Program-made: the position numbers and the translations under genes
DNA from: Portibacter lacus
GTDB taxonomy: Bacteria; Bacteroidota; Bacteroidia; Chitinophagales; Saprospiraceae
Assembly: GCF_021533215.1 (NCBI RefSeq)
Contig: NZ_JAJNKA010000004.1
Coordinates: 431,179-495,178 of the forward strand
Direction of reading: 5' to 3'
Length of the DNA: 64,000 nt
Part shown: in pieces, positions 27,092 through 36,100 of the stretch
Numbering within the stretch: the first letter of the stretch is position 1
How the letters are laid out: each line of letters begins with the position of its first letter
The notes under the pieces: model-generated
Seen by the model: the letters and a program-made list of their open reading frames with translations, nothing else
Told to the model about the DNA's origin: nothing
Databases searched by the model: none

Positions 27092-27523
27092 ATGAGCGAC
27101 AACAATAATTCAGGAAATAACACTAATAAATTTTTATTCGTAGCAGGTATCATCACAGGTGCCGCAGCAGCGATCTATCTTAATACTCCCCACGGGAAAA
27201 AAGTGAGAAATGCAATCGTTGAAAAAGCTGACGAATATAAAAACACAGTGAGTGAAAAAGCATCTGAAATTGCTACTTCATCTAAAAACTATGCAGAATC
27301 AGCTATGAAAACTGCCTCTGAAAAAATAGACTCTGTTAAGGAATCTGCAAAAACAGCACTTGATTCCGCATCAAGTACCATTACTAATGTAAAAGACAGA
27401 TTTATTAACAAAACTGAAGAAGCAGCAGATGCCGCAGAAGACTTTGCAACAGATAAAGCATCAAACTTGAAAAGTGGTGTTGCCAAAGCTAAGAAAAAAT
27501 TAAACAATGGTGTAAAAGCCTAA
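27092..27523 (+). CDS. YtxH-domain stress protein
   Basis: 143 residues. The N-terminus has one hydrophobic helix (about 13-31, FLFVAGIITGAAAAIYL) followed by NTPHGKKVRNAI, the YtxH signature. The rest is an Ala/Lys/Ser-rich amphipathic helix with repeated EKA and SAK words, like LEA and apolipoprotein-type proteins. Homologues are general stress proteins. A perfect hairpin lies 16 bp downstream. Confidence 0.85.
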   Translation: MSDNNNSGNNTNKFLFVAGIITGAAAAIYLNTPHGKKVRNAIVEKADEYKNTVSEKASEIATSSKNYAESAMKTASEKIDSVKESAKTALDSASSTITNVKDRFINKTEEAADAAEDFATDKASNLKSGVAKAKKKLNNGVKA

Positions 27524-27539
27524 GTATCAACAATAACAA

Positions 27540-27566
27540 CCTGTAATACCAGTCTGGTATTACAGG
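27540..27566 (+). terminator. Hairpin after ytxH-like gene
   Basis: CCTGTAATACCAG and CTGGTATTACAGG are exact inverse complements around a single T, followed by ATCTTTT. It could end or attenuate transcription before the holin-like gene. Confidence 0.75.
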
Positions 27567-27592
27567 ATCTTTTACCAGAAACTCTCAATTCA

Positions 27593-27943
27593 ATGAACGA
27601 CCAATTAATGACCGACATAGGGGAGAACTATGAATATATTCGAACGATCATCAATAATAAAATTGAAATATTCAAAATAGATCTCGCTCAGAATGTAGCA
27701 AAGTCTCTAGGACTTATCATTCTTGCATTAATGCTATCCGGCATGTTCTTCATTCTACTGGCCATATTGATAACTGCCTTAATCATATTACTTGCTGAAG
27801 CAACAGGATCAGTACTAATTGGCTTAATGATTTCTGGAATAGGGTTACTAATCATTTGCACAGTAATTTATTTATTGAGAAAACCTTTACTGTATAGACC
27901 TGTAGCTAAACTTTTTTACAGCAAAATCGCAGATAAAATATAG
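27593..27943 (+). CDS. Holin-X/DUF1469-like membrane protein
   Basis: 116 residues with an N-terminal amphipathic helix (about 8-35) and two long membrane helices (about 40-68 and 74-96). This matches the phage-holin-superfamily small proteins (DUF1469) that accompany YtxH and CsbD genes; no phage genes are nearby, so lysis is unlikely. It is 2 bp before the next gene. Confidence 0.78.
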   Translation: MNDQLMTDIGENYEYIRTIINNKIEIFKIDLAQNVAKSLGLIILALMLSGMFFILLAILITALIILLAEATGSVLIGLMISGIGLLIICTVIYLLRKPLLYRPVAKLFYSKIADKI

Positions 27944-27945
27944 AT

Positions 27946-28233
27946 ATGGATGTTACACTTATTGAACGGAAAGAAAAACTACAGCAAGAAATAGACAGAG
28001 CTTCCTTATTGTTAGAAGAAAATGTTAACAATGCTAGTCTGAAAGATTATATATCAATAGGCACAAGTTCCATACCTGGAGCATTACATGGAATTATAGA
28101 TGATCCGAAAAGAGCTATTTCTAGTGCAGATATGATCGCTAGGACAATTTTACCCCAGAAAAATTTAATCAGACAAATTTTCAAATACCTGTCTGTTATT
28201 AAACAAGGATACAAAATAATTACTAACAAATAA
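27946..28233 (+). CDS. Hypothetical stress-island protein
   Basis: 95 residues; no family recognised. Residues 5-28 form a charged helix (ERKEKLQQEIDRASLLLEE), and the C-terminal third is basic and hydrophobic (LIRQIFKYLSVIKQGYKI). It follows the holin-like gene after 2 bp and precedes the csbD-like gene by 10 bp, so it probably shares their transcript and may contact the membrane protein. Confidence 0.7.
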   Translation: MDVTLIERKEKLQQEIDRASLLLEENVNNASLKDYISIGTSSIPGALHGIIDDPKRAISSADMIARTILPQKNLIRQIFKYLSVIKQGYKIITNK

Positions 28234-28243
28234 ACACATAAAT

Positions 28244-28435
28244 ATGAGCGCTTTACAAGATAAGCTAAAAGGAAATTGGAATATCATTAAAGGATCTCTA
28301 AAACAAAAATACGGGGATTTATCAGATGATGATTTAACTTATGCCGAAGGTCAAGAAGATGAGCTACTCGGTAGAATTCAGAAAAAAACAGGAGAAGCTA
28401 AAGAGGATATCAAATCATTTATCAATAACTTATAA
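28244..28435 (+). CDS. CsbD-family stress protein
   Basis: 63 residues, the family's usual length: LKGNWNIIKGSLKQKYGDLSDDDL with the later EGQEDELLGRIQKKTGEAKED. CsbD-like proteins are small, abundant and induced by general stress in many bacteria; biochemical function is unknown. A strong terminator follows 12 bp after the stop. Confidence 0.92.
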   Translation: MSALQDKLKGNWNIIKGSLKQKYGDLSDDDLTYAEGQEDELLGRIQKKTGEAKEDIKSFINNL

Positions 28436-28447
28436 TAGCCTCCCTTT

Positions 28448-28481
28448 TGATGATCAATTTTTTAACAGAAATTGATCATCA
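28448..28481 (+). terminator. Rho-independent terminator after csbD-like gene
   Basis: TGATGATCAATTT and AAATTGATCATCA are perfect 13 bp inverse complements around an 8 nt loop, followed by CTTTTTC. It also shows that the apparent dps start at 28447, which would lie inside this hairpin, is wrong. Confidence 0.85.
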
Positions 28482-28509
28482 CTTTTTCAAAATTAAAATT
28501 ACAATCAAA

Positions 28510-28974
28510 ATGAACTACTTAGGATTTAAGCCTGAAAATATAGAAAAAACAGTAGATGAATTAAATCAGTTACTATGTAACTATCAGATCTACTACCAAA
28601 ATTTAAGAAATTATCACTGGAACATTGGTGGTGAGCACTTCTTTGATCTACATATTAAGTTTGAGGAACTGTACAATGAAGCGAAAGTAAGCATCGATGA
28701 AATTGCTGAAAGAGTATTAACATTGAGACAAAAACCAACATCCACTCTTGCTGAGTACTTAAAGAATGCTGACATTAATGAAAGATCTACGGATGATCCG
28801 AAAAAGATGGTCGCTAATATTCTTGATGATCACAAGAAAATCATTACAAACTTAAGATCTGTAATCGAAACAGCTGGAGATGCTTCAGATGAAGGAACAA
28901 TAGATATGACAGCAGGATTTCTAGCATCTGTTGAGAAAAACAGTTGGATGCTTGATGCCTGGTTAAATAGATAG
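28510..28974 (+). CDS. dps: Dps-family DNA-protecting ferritin-like protein
   Basis: 154 residues from ATG 28510 (MNYLGFKPENIEK). This start is preferred over ATG 28447, which lies in the terminator. NYHWNIGGEHFFDLHIKFEELYNEAKVSIDEIAER (split here by position: His near 37, His near 49, Asp near 64) carries the ferroxidase ligands His, Asp and Glu. Dps stores iron by oxidising Fe(II) with peroxide and protects DNA in starvation. It lies after its own terminator-separated promoter region within the stress island. Confidence 0.93.
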   Translation: MNYLGFKPENIEKTVDELNQLLCNYQIYYQNLRNYHWNIGGEHFFDLHIKFEELYNEAKVSIDEIAERVLTLRQKPTSTLAEYLKNADINERSTDDPKKMVANILDDHKKIITNLRSVIETAGDASDEGTIDMTAGFLASVEKNSWMLDAWLNR

Positions 28975-29022
28975 ATCATCCATTTGTCAAATAAATACAC
29001 TATTTTTCTATCCAAAGTATTA

Positions 29023-29052
29023 GATAATGCTTTGAGAAAACTAAGCATTATC
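29023..29052. promoter_or_regulatory. Perfect inverted repeat before the AI-2E transporter gene
   Basis: GATAATGCTT and AAGCATTATC are exact 10 bp inverse complements with a 10 nt loop, ending 23 nt before the transporter ATG. It has no T-run on the sense strand, so an operator or leader hairpin is more likely than a terminator. Confidence 0.55.
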
Positions 29053-29075
29053 CATTCACAATTCAGTCTACTCAT

Positions 29076-30167
29076 ATGAAAAATACGACCATCCAGAATC
29101 TAGCCTATATCACTATTATAATTATAGGTTTTGGATGGCTACTGTATGTCGGATCTGGAATTGTACTTCCTATACTCTTTTCTTGTTTGTTTGCCATCTT
29201 TTTAATTCCAATCACGAAATGGTTTACTAAGAAGATCAAACTAAGGTGGTTAGCTATATTGCTAGGTTTCTTATGTGTGATATTACCAGTAGTGCTTCTT
29301 TTCACAATATTTTCGCTACAACTGGTAGAAATGTTAGATAATATTCCATCTATTGCCGAAAAAGTTACTGAAGGAGTGGATAAAGTAATAGAAAAGATTC
29401 AAAATTTGAATCCATTTAATCAATTTGACGCCCAAGAAATGATATCTAACAACATAGATAACATGTCAGATGGCCAGCTTAATACTATAGGTAGCGGAAT
29501 TGTTTCCTCCTCAGAAATATTACTTTCTACAGCACTGACCTTCCTTTATACCTTCTTAATACTTTTCTATAAAAAGAGCATAAAAAACTTTATCATTTAC
29601 CAATTTTCAAGATATAACAGAGACGATATCAAGGACACACTTCTCGCCATTAAAGAGACAGTTCAAGGATACGTAACAGGTTTAGGAATCGTAGTTCTAA
29701 TCCTATCCACACTTAATACATTGGGTCTTTGGTTAATCGGAATTGAATATCCTCTATTCTGGGGAGCTTTAGCAGGTGTACTAGCAATTGTGCCATATGT
29801 GGGAACCTTCCTAGGTGGATTACTGCCCTTTCTTTATTCGCTAAGTACTTCTGATTCCACGTGGCAACCGATCGCTGTGATTGTTTACTATGCTGTCATA
29901 CAGCAAGTAGAAGGCAATTTTATAACGCCAAAGGTAGTTGGTAACAAAGTTAATATTAATCCTTTAGTGGCTATATTATCCTTAATATTCTTTGGTTCTT
30001 TCTGGGGAATAGGAGGTGTCATTCTAGCGCTTCCACTGATTTCAGTTATTAGGATCATTCTAGAACAATTCGAAGAAACGAAAGCCATATCTATGATTAT
30101 GAGCGCCGACATTAAGGATATAGCGAATAAATTTACAGAACTACCCATTAAGAAGAGAGCAACATAA
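29076..30167 (+). CDS. AI-2E-family transporter
   Basis: 363 residues with about seven to eight membrane helices. An N-terminal pair (about 7-45) precedes a long soluble helix with LVEMLDNIPSIAEKV, and the C-terminal half holds IEYPLFWGALAGVLAIVPYVG and PKVVGNKVNINPLVAI, the family hallmarks. Members export AI-2 or exchange sodium and protons; the substrate here is unknown. It closes the stress island and faces the phosphatase gene, with stop codons 9 bp apart. Confidence 0.9.
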   Translation: MKNTTIQNLAYITIIIIGFGWLLYVGSGIVLPILFSCLFAIFLIPITKWFTKKIKLRWLAILLGFLCVILPVVLLFTIFSLQLVEMLDNIPSIAEKVTEGVDKVIEKIQNLNPFNQFDAQEMISNNIDNMSDGQLNTIGSGIVSSSEILLSTALTFLYTFLILFYKKSIKNFIIYQFSRYNRDDIKDTLLAIKETVQGYVTGLGIVVLILSTLNTLGLWLIGIEYPLFWGALAGVLAIVPYVGTFLGGLLPFLYSLSTSDSTWQPIAVIVYYAVIQQVEGNFITPKVVGNKVNINPLVAILSLIFFGSFWGIGGVILALPLISVIRIILEQFEETKAISMIMSADIKDIANKFTELPIKKRAT

Positions 30168-30176
30168 CTGGAATGC

Positions 30177-30788
30177 TTAGTATTCTAGATGGTCAATATT
30201 GTTGTAAGTCTGAAAATCAAATTTACCATTGTAAAAGTTAGCCTTAAATAAACCTGTATTCGCATGCTGGTAATTCTCCATAGCGCTCATTGGCTCATTT
30301 TTCATCACACATAACAATCCTCGAATCGCTCTTCCATGGCTACAAATAAGAATTTTACTTTGGGACAATTCTTTTAATTCTTCAACAAAATTGGATAACC
30401 TTAATTCCAATGCTCTAGCACTTTCACCACCTGGCAACGCACTTTCATATTGACCACTACCCCACTCTTCCACAACTTTTTTATAGTTCCTTAGACTTTC
30501 ATCTGTATGAACTTTCCCTTCAAAATCACCCCAAGAAATTTCATTTATCAACGCTGTTTCATGTGTTTCTCTTCCCATTTCGATAAATGGGCTGACCGTT
30601 TCCTTAGATCTTTTCAGCGTCGAATGAATGACAAGATCAAATTCCACATCTCTATAAGTGCTAAAAAATCTTTCAGCTTGTTCTTTCCCTACGCTATCCA
30701 ATGATGAATCTACACCACTGCCCTGCCAGATTCCAAGCCTATTGAATTCTGTTCTCCCATGTCTAATTAAGTAAATCTCTTTGCTCAT
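30177..30788 (-). CDS. Histidine phosphatase (phosphoglycerate mutase-like)
   Basis: 203 residues from the second Met (MSKEIYLIRHG); an in-frame ATG three codons earlier is also possible. The catalytic LIRHGRTEFN (His near residue 8) and the second SHGRAIRG His near 152 are present, and ESALPGGES provides the acidic residue. Substrates in this family range from sugar phosphates to nucleotide intermediates; none can be chosen here. It is a single gene. Confidence 0.9.
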   Translation of the reverse strand: MSKEIYLIRHGRTEFNRLGIWQGSGVDSSLDSVGKEQAERFFSTYRDVEFDLVIHSTLKRSKETVSPFIEMGRETHETALINEISWGDFEGKVHTDESLRNYKKVVEEWGSGQYESALPGGESARALELRLSNFVEELKELSQSKILICSHGRAIRGLLCVMKNEPMSAMENYQHANTGLFKANFYNGKFDFQTYNNIDHLEY

Positions 30789-30862
30789 AAGCTGCAAATA
30801 TAGGAAGCATATGTAGAATTCAGCTTAAGCCTCTTTATTTATTGACCTTTTTACTCAAATGC

Positions 30863-32104
30863 TTACCACGTCAAAACAATAACAATTCCTGCAATGATGG
30901 ATATTCCAAACAAGATCGAAACATAAATACCTAACTTCTTAGATCCCAATACAGCGGCTAAAATCCCCTTGAACAAAAGATTCGATAGTGAGGCGATCAA
31001 AATTAACTTCCATGCAAATGAGGCTTCTATTTCTCCGCGATTAAGCGTATTAGAGAGTGACAATGTTATCGCATCCACATCTGTTAATCCACTAATAATG
31101 GTAATGATATATAAACCCTCTTGACCTAAATAATCCTTAGCAGCAGCTACGCCAAGCAGAATAATTCCGTATAATGCACCAAATATTAATGCGCTTTTGA
31201 ATTGAGCAGGATTATCAGGCTCAGGCAATTCCTCTACAGATTCTTTAGAATTATAATAGTATAAGCCTCCTGCGAGTAAAACCATCACTAATATTTCAAT
31301 GATTATCGGAGGAGCAATAACGGCAAAATTATGAGGAGTCACAGCTAATACTTCCAGTAATACCCTAATCATAGAAACGGCTGAGGCAACTAGTATAATA
31401 AATGCAGCCAAACTGCTGACAGAATTCTTTCCATTAGTCTGCCGTGCAAAGGTAACCGTTGTTGCAGTACTTGAAATCAAACCTCCCAAAATACCATTGG
31501 ATATCGTCCCAGCCTTCTTTCCTAACCATTTATATATAAAATATCCAACTAACGAAATGCCAACGATCAACACAACCATCATCCATATATCTCGAGGATT
31601 TAGAACTTCGTACGGACCATAGTTTTGATTCGGAAGAATGGGTAATACCAATAATGAAATAGCGGTAAACTGCATAATGGCAGTGATATCCTTTTCAGAT
31701 AATCCATCTACGAAACTGCTGAGACTTCCTTTCAAATGCAAAAGCAAAATTGTAATTGCTCCGATCACCACACCGATAACCATATCACCGATAACTAAAT
31801 AAGCTCCGATGCCATACATAAGCAGCATCGCAACTTCCGTTGTCTGACCTAATTCCGCATCCTCATTTTTATAGATCATGACATTTACGCCAACCACGAG
31901 GATGGCGATTGCCACTAGGCCCGCTCCTATCAACCAAACACTATCAAAATGTACTCCGATTAGAGCTGTAACACTTCCCAAAAGAGTGATTAACGAAAAG
32001 GTCCTAATACCTGCTAATTTCTCATTATGATATTCTCTTTGCAGCCCAGTTAATAAGCCTAAACCAAGAGACACACCTAATATTTTCAGCAATTCATAGT
32101 CCAT
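30863..32104 (-). CDS. MgtC/SapB and DUF4010 membrane protein
   Basis: 413 residues with 11-12 membrane helices. The first 140 residues resemble MgtC (GLLTGLQREYHNEKLAGIRTF), and the remainder is the DUF4010 part (about 180-413). Such proteins are linked to magnesium or stress homeostasis, but transport is not proven. It stands alone between the phosphatase and the divergent GT2 gene. Confidence 0.88.
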   Translation of the reverse strand: MDYELLKILGVSLGLGLLTGLQREYHNEKLAGIRTFSLITLLGSVTALIGVHFDSVWLIGAGLVAIAILVVGVNVMIYKNEDAELGQTTEVAMLLMYGIGAYLVIGDMVIGVVIGAITILLLHLKGSLSSFVDGLSEKDITAIMQFTAISLLVLPILPNQNYGPYEVLNPRDIWMMVVLIVGISLVGYFIYKWLGKKAGTISNGILGGLISSTATTVTFARQTNGKNSVSSLAAFIILVASAVSMIRVLLEVLAVTPHNFAVIAPPIIIEILVMVLLAGGLYYYNSKESVEELPEPDNPAQFKSALIFGALYGIILLGVAAAKDYLGQEGLYIITIISGLTDVDAITLSLSNTLNRGEIEASFAWKLILIASLSNLLFKGILAAVLGSKKLGIYVSILFGISIIAGIVIVLTW

Positions 32105-32242
32105 CCTATATTATATCTTCTTACCAATACCTAATATTAAAAATAATTTGTGTTATTCCATATCATTTACATCAGGAATGAAATAATATCGAATTAATAT
32201 CGCTTTATAAAGCAATTCCAATTACTATTCGAAACCAATGGA

Positions 32243-32250
32243 TATATTAG
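32243..32250 (+). promoter_or_regulatory. -7-like box directly before the GT2 gene
   Basis: TATATTAG matches TAnnTTTG in seven of eight positions and ends 4 nt before the ATG, which would give a leaderless or near-leaderless mRNA. No convincing -33 element. Confidence 0.3.
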
Positions 32251-32254
32251 CGCT

Positions 32255-33157
32255 ATGATTTCAGTTCTCGTACCAATATTTAACTTCGAAGTGCTTAAGC
32301 TTATCCAAGAGCTGAATAGTCAATGTCAATCTGCAAATATTCCATACGAAATTGTTTGTTATGATGATTGTTCTAACGAATTCTACCGCAAAGCAAATCG
32401 TTCGCTAGATGCGGAATTCGGGGTATCGTATGTGGAACTCAGTGAAAATATGGGCAGAGCAAAAATCAGAAATTGGCTAGCTAAAAACGCTAGATACGAT
32501 AACTTAATCTTTCTAGATTGTGATAGCGAAATCAAGAATCCCAATTTCATATCTAATTATATAGAACACATCAATACTGCTAGTATCATTTATGGAGGTC
32601 GGAATTACGACCCTAATAAACCGGAAGATGAAAAGAAAATTTTGCATTGGACTTATGGTCGCAAAAGAGAGTCTTTAAAATTGAAGAGCAGAATAAAAAT
32701 TCCATATCGATCCTTTCAGACGAATAACTTCATGGTTGATCGAGCGCTAATTCTTTCTCACCCGTTCGATGAAAGTATAAAAGACTATGGTTACGAGGAT
32801 TCTTTATTTGCAACAACCTTAAAGAATGAGGGAATTCCCATAAAACATATAGAGAATCCACTCATTCATAAGGGTGTGGAAGAAAACGAGGACTTTCTCA
32901 ACAAGTCAAAACTTGCTGCTGAAAATCTTGCCATTTTATATCGAGATGATTCATTAACCGATACAAAAATGGTCGCCTTCCACGAAAAACTAAAAAAAAT
33001 TGGTTTTAACAGCCTTCTGCACAACTTGATTAGAAGGAAAAAGGGTTGGATTTTGAAAAATCTTTATTCGTCGAAACCCAATCTTATACTTTTTGATCTT
33101 TATAGATACGATGTATTTATTTCTAAGCTTAATGCTTTAGATACATCATCTTCTTAG
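32255..33157 (+). CDS. Family 2 glycosyltransferase
   Basis: 300 residues, soluble. The GT-A fold is shown by ISVLVPIFNFE at the start, YDDCSNE near residues 37-43, and the nucleotide-sugar metal motif FLDCDSE near 89-95. YGYEDSLFA near 179-187 is the ED acceptor motif. It adds a sugar from a nucleotide donor in the cytoplasm; the acceptor is unknown. Its last 29 bp overlap the convergent T9SS protein gene. Confidence 0.9.
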   Translation: MISVLVPIFNFEVLKLIQELNSQCQSANIPYEIVCYDDCSNEFYRKANRSLDAEFGVSYVELSENMGRAKIRNWLAKNARYDNLIFLDCDSEIKNPNFISNYIEHINTASIIYGGRNYDPNKPEDEKKILHWTYGRKRESLKLKSRIKIPYRSFQTNNFMVDRALILSHPFDESIKDYGYEDSLFATTLKNEGIPIKHIENPLIHKGVEENEDFLNKSKLAAENLAILYRDDSLTDTKMVAFHEKLKKIGFNSLLHNLIRRKKGWILKNLYSSKPNLILFDLYRYDVFISKLNALDTSSS

Positions 33158-36100
33158 AAGCCACGCCGTAAGATGTATTTACTTCATAAAAATACATTCC
33201 ACCGGCTTGAGGCAATTCTTGATCTTTTATCATTACTTGTGTCTTTCCTTTCTCTAGATTAACATTTCTCTTCAAGATCTCTTTTCCTGAAACATCTAAG
33301 ATTCTTAGTACTCCAGTTTCTGCTTTCGGCATATAAATCTCGAAGGTTGTAAAATCTACCCATGGATTAGGAATATTCTGACCTAAGACCATTTGTTCTT
33401 GATCAGAAACATATCGGAACTCAATCGATTCTGACATACCATTTTCATAAGCAATTTCAGAGGCTACGCCATCTAATTTTGATGAGAAGAAAGCTTTTTC
33501 GGCATCTTGCGCATCCAGTTTTACTGAGAATAACAAGTCTCCTTTTTCAACATGCTCATTCGAAGGACTCATCAAGATAACTCTCAATATGCCTGCCTCA
33601 TTTAAATGATGATTAATCACCATATCGTCCATGTGATTTCCGATTTCACTCAATTGAACATCTGGCGAATTCAGATCTATGGTCGCAAGTATACTTGCAA
33701 AATCCATTTCCTCAGCGGCAAATATTTCTAATCGATCGTTCTTAATCTGATAATTTACTGCCTTAGGGCTTCTCACCTGACTAATCAATCCGTTCATTTC
33801 TACCGATTCATTCACATCACCTAATTTCACTCCTATAAAGTCTACAGAGAGATCACCAGCTAATTGATATATTTCAGCAGTTTCCGGAATAGGACTTGCC
33901 CATGGATCTTTAGGATCTAAGAATACATGCGTACTCGGAATAAATGTCCAAGTTTTATCATGTGAAAAGTCTTCTTGTAATCCCAGTAACACCTTTCTAA
34001 CACTGATTAAGTCAGCTGCCGAAATATGTCCTGATAAATTCACATCTGCTGCGATTCTTTTATAAGGAGATTCGAATAAAGACATCCCTAATATATGACG
34101 TTGAATAAGCACTAAGTCTGCCGACGAAACTCCATTTCTTGGTTGATCGATTTTACTTGGCACCAAGTCATATGCTCCACCTGATTGCATTTCAGGAAAT
34201 GCGAAAAATCCATTTTCATCTGTTTCCGTGACCAAGTTAGAACCTTTTAATTCCACATTTACTTGGCTTACAAAATCCACATCATTTCCGAAGATAATTC
34301 CTCCTACTTTTCCCATTCCACATAACATCACGGAACTTGTATCTTGGATATTTACGAAAACATTGCAGAAATCAAATCGTCCCTCATCATCCGTTGCGTA
34401 TAACATCAATGGTTGATCACCTAAATCTGAACATTCGAAAACCCGTACGGTATCTGTTATATCTTCAGAAAAACTAACAAAAACTTCTTTCCCACATGGA
34501 TGAGAACTTCCTCCGTTAATCATATCCGCTGTTAATCTCACGCCATCTAAGTCTGCAATCTCATCACCTGAAGTATCGATTGGGTTGATGAAAAATTCTT
34601 GACCTAGTAGACAAATTGGTTGCGGATTAAGACAACTTTCTATAGTAATAGTAGAAGTACAATCATCCACATTTCCACATCCATCACTTAATGTCCATGT
34701 TATCGTATTAACTCCTACAGGTAGGCCTCCACTAAATTGATTACCTACACCTAGGGAATCTGGAGTTTCATCTGCGTAATTTACTGTGAAGGTCCACTTC
34801 AGACTATCTTCAGTTGTGCAGTTATCTGAACCAATTGCAGTTAAATTTACTGGATGCGGTCCACATTGTGATACATAGGAACAAATCGTAGAATCTAGGC
34901 AAGCGGAAAGAATTTCAGGACTAATATTATCAAGCACTTCTATTCGCTGAACATCTGTAAATGTAGCAAAAGTTAATCCGTCTGGCTTGTTACACCAATC
35001 TGAAACAAACCACGTTCGTTCTATGAGCATACATCCATCAGAAGTGTATGCAACGGTATCATCTTCATTCGTGTAGCTGACCATGCTGCTGAAACTGTCA
35101 TCATATATAGGATGAGATTCAAGAGCAAGCGCCGCTAAATCCACCGGACATTGATTTTCAATGATAGTGTCATTAGGAAATGTTATTTCATCTAAGGTAA
35201 ACTCACTTTGAGCAGTTATCGTAATCGTTTGTGTAATTGTATCGGCCACACCAGACTCATCTGATACGACAAATGTTCTCGTGATACTTCCAGTTTGGCA
35301 CATATTAATATCGAATACCTTATATTCAGTTATCGTATTAACGCTACAATTATCCATCACTAAAGCATTCACGCTAGGACCACTAAATTCAACATAATCT
35401 GCATCAATATTAATGTCTTCAGGAAATGCAACATTCTGTTCTACAAATCCAAATACGTCAAGATTACTGGTATCATATGGAAAATCATTACTAACCGTAA
35501 TATCTGGTAATGTAGAAACAAATGAAGGCCTCGTTTTATCAATTACTTGAATAGATGTCATACACTGGTTAGAATTTCCAGCATCATCCGTTACTCTAAG
35601 AGCAATCATAAGTTCGGTACCTATATCTTCACAACACAATATGACCTGGGATCCAAATTCCGTATTTCCTTCTATTCCACAATTGTCCGTCATTCTTGCA
35701 ATCTCTAACAATGCATCGGTACATCCATCGATACTTCCGTTATCAAAAGTCAATGCTGTTAATACAGCCATTCCTTGCCCATCTAGGCTAAAACTTAATC
35801 CAGACTGACATATCGCGACAGGTTCTACATTATCTTCTACCGTTACGGTGTAAGATGCAATAGCTAAATTCCCACACCTATCAGTTACTCTATATGTAAT
35901 GATATTTTCACCTAAATCTAATTCTACAGTTGCAGAAGTTGTATCAAACTCTATTCCACCAGGATAGATAATATCGATCTGTAGATCAGATTGACAATTA
36001 TCAGAAATCTGAGGAGCAGGTATAGTATATTCTGTTTCACAGCTAGTCATTGCACTAGAAATAGTTACATCTTCTGAAGCAACTATCGCTGGTGGTGTAG

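Noticed and set aside
27593..27943. Holin-like gene as a prophage marker
   Set aside because: It sits among ytxH, csbD and dps genes with no phage structural or integrase genes nearby; this family is common in stress clusters.
28447..28509. ATG 28447 as the dps start
   Set aside because: It lies inside a 13 bp perfect terminator hairpin, and the extra 21 residues do not resemble Dps; ATG 28510 gives the standard N-terminus and length.
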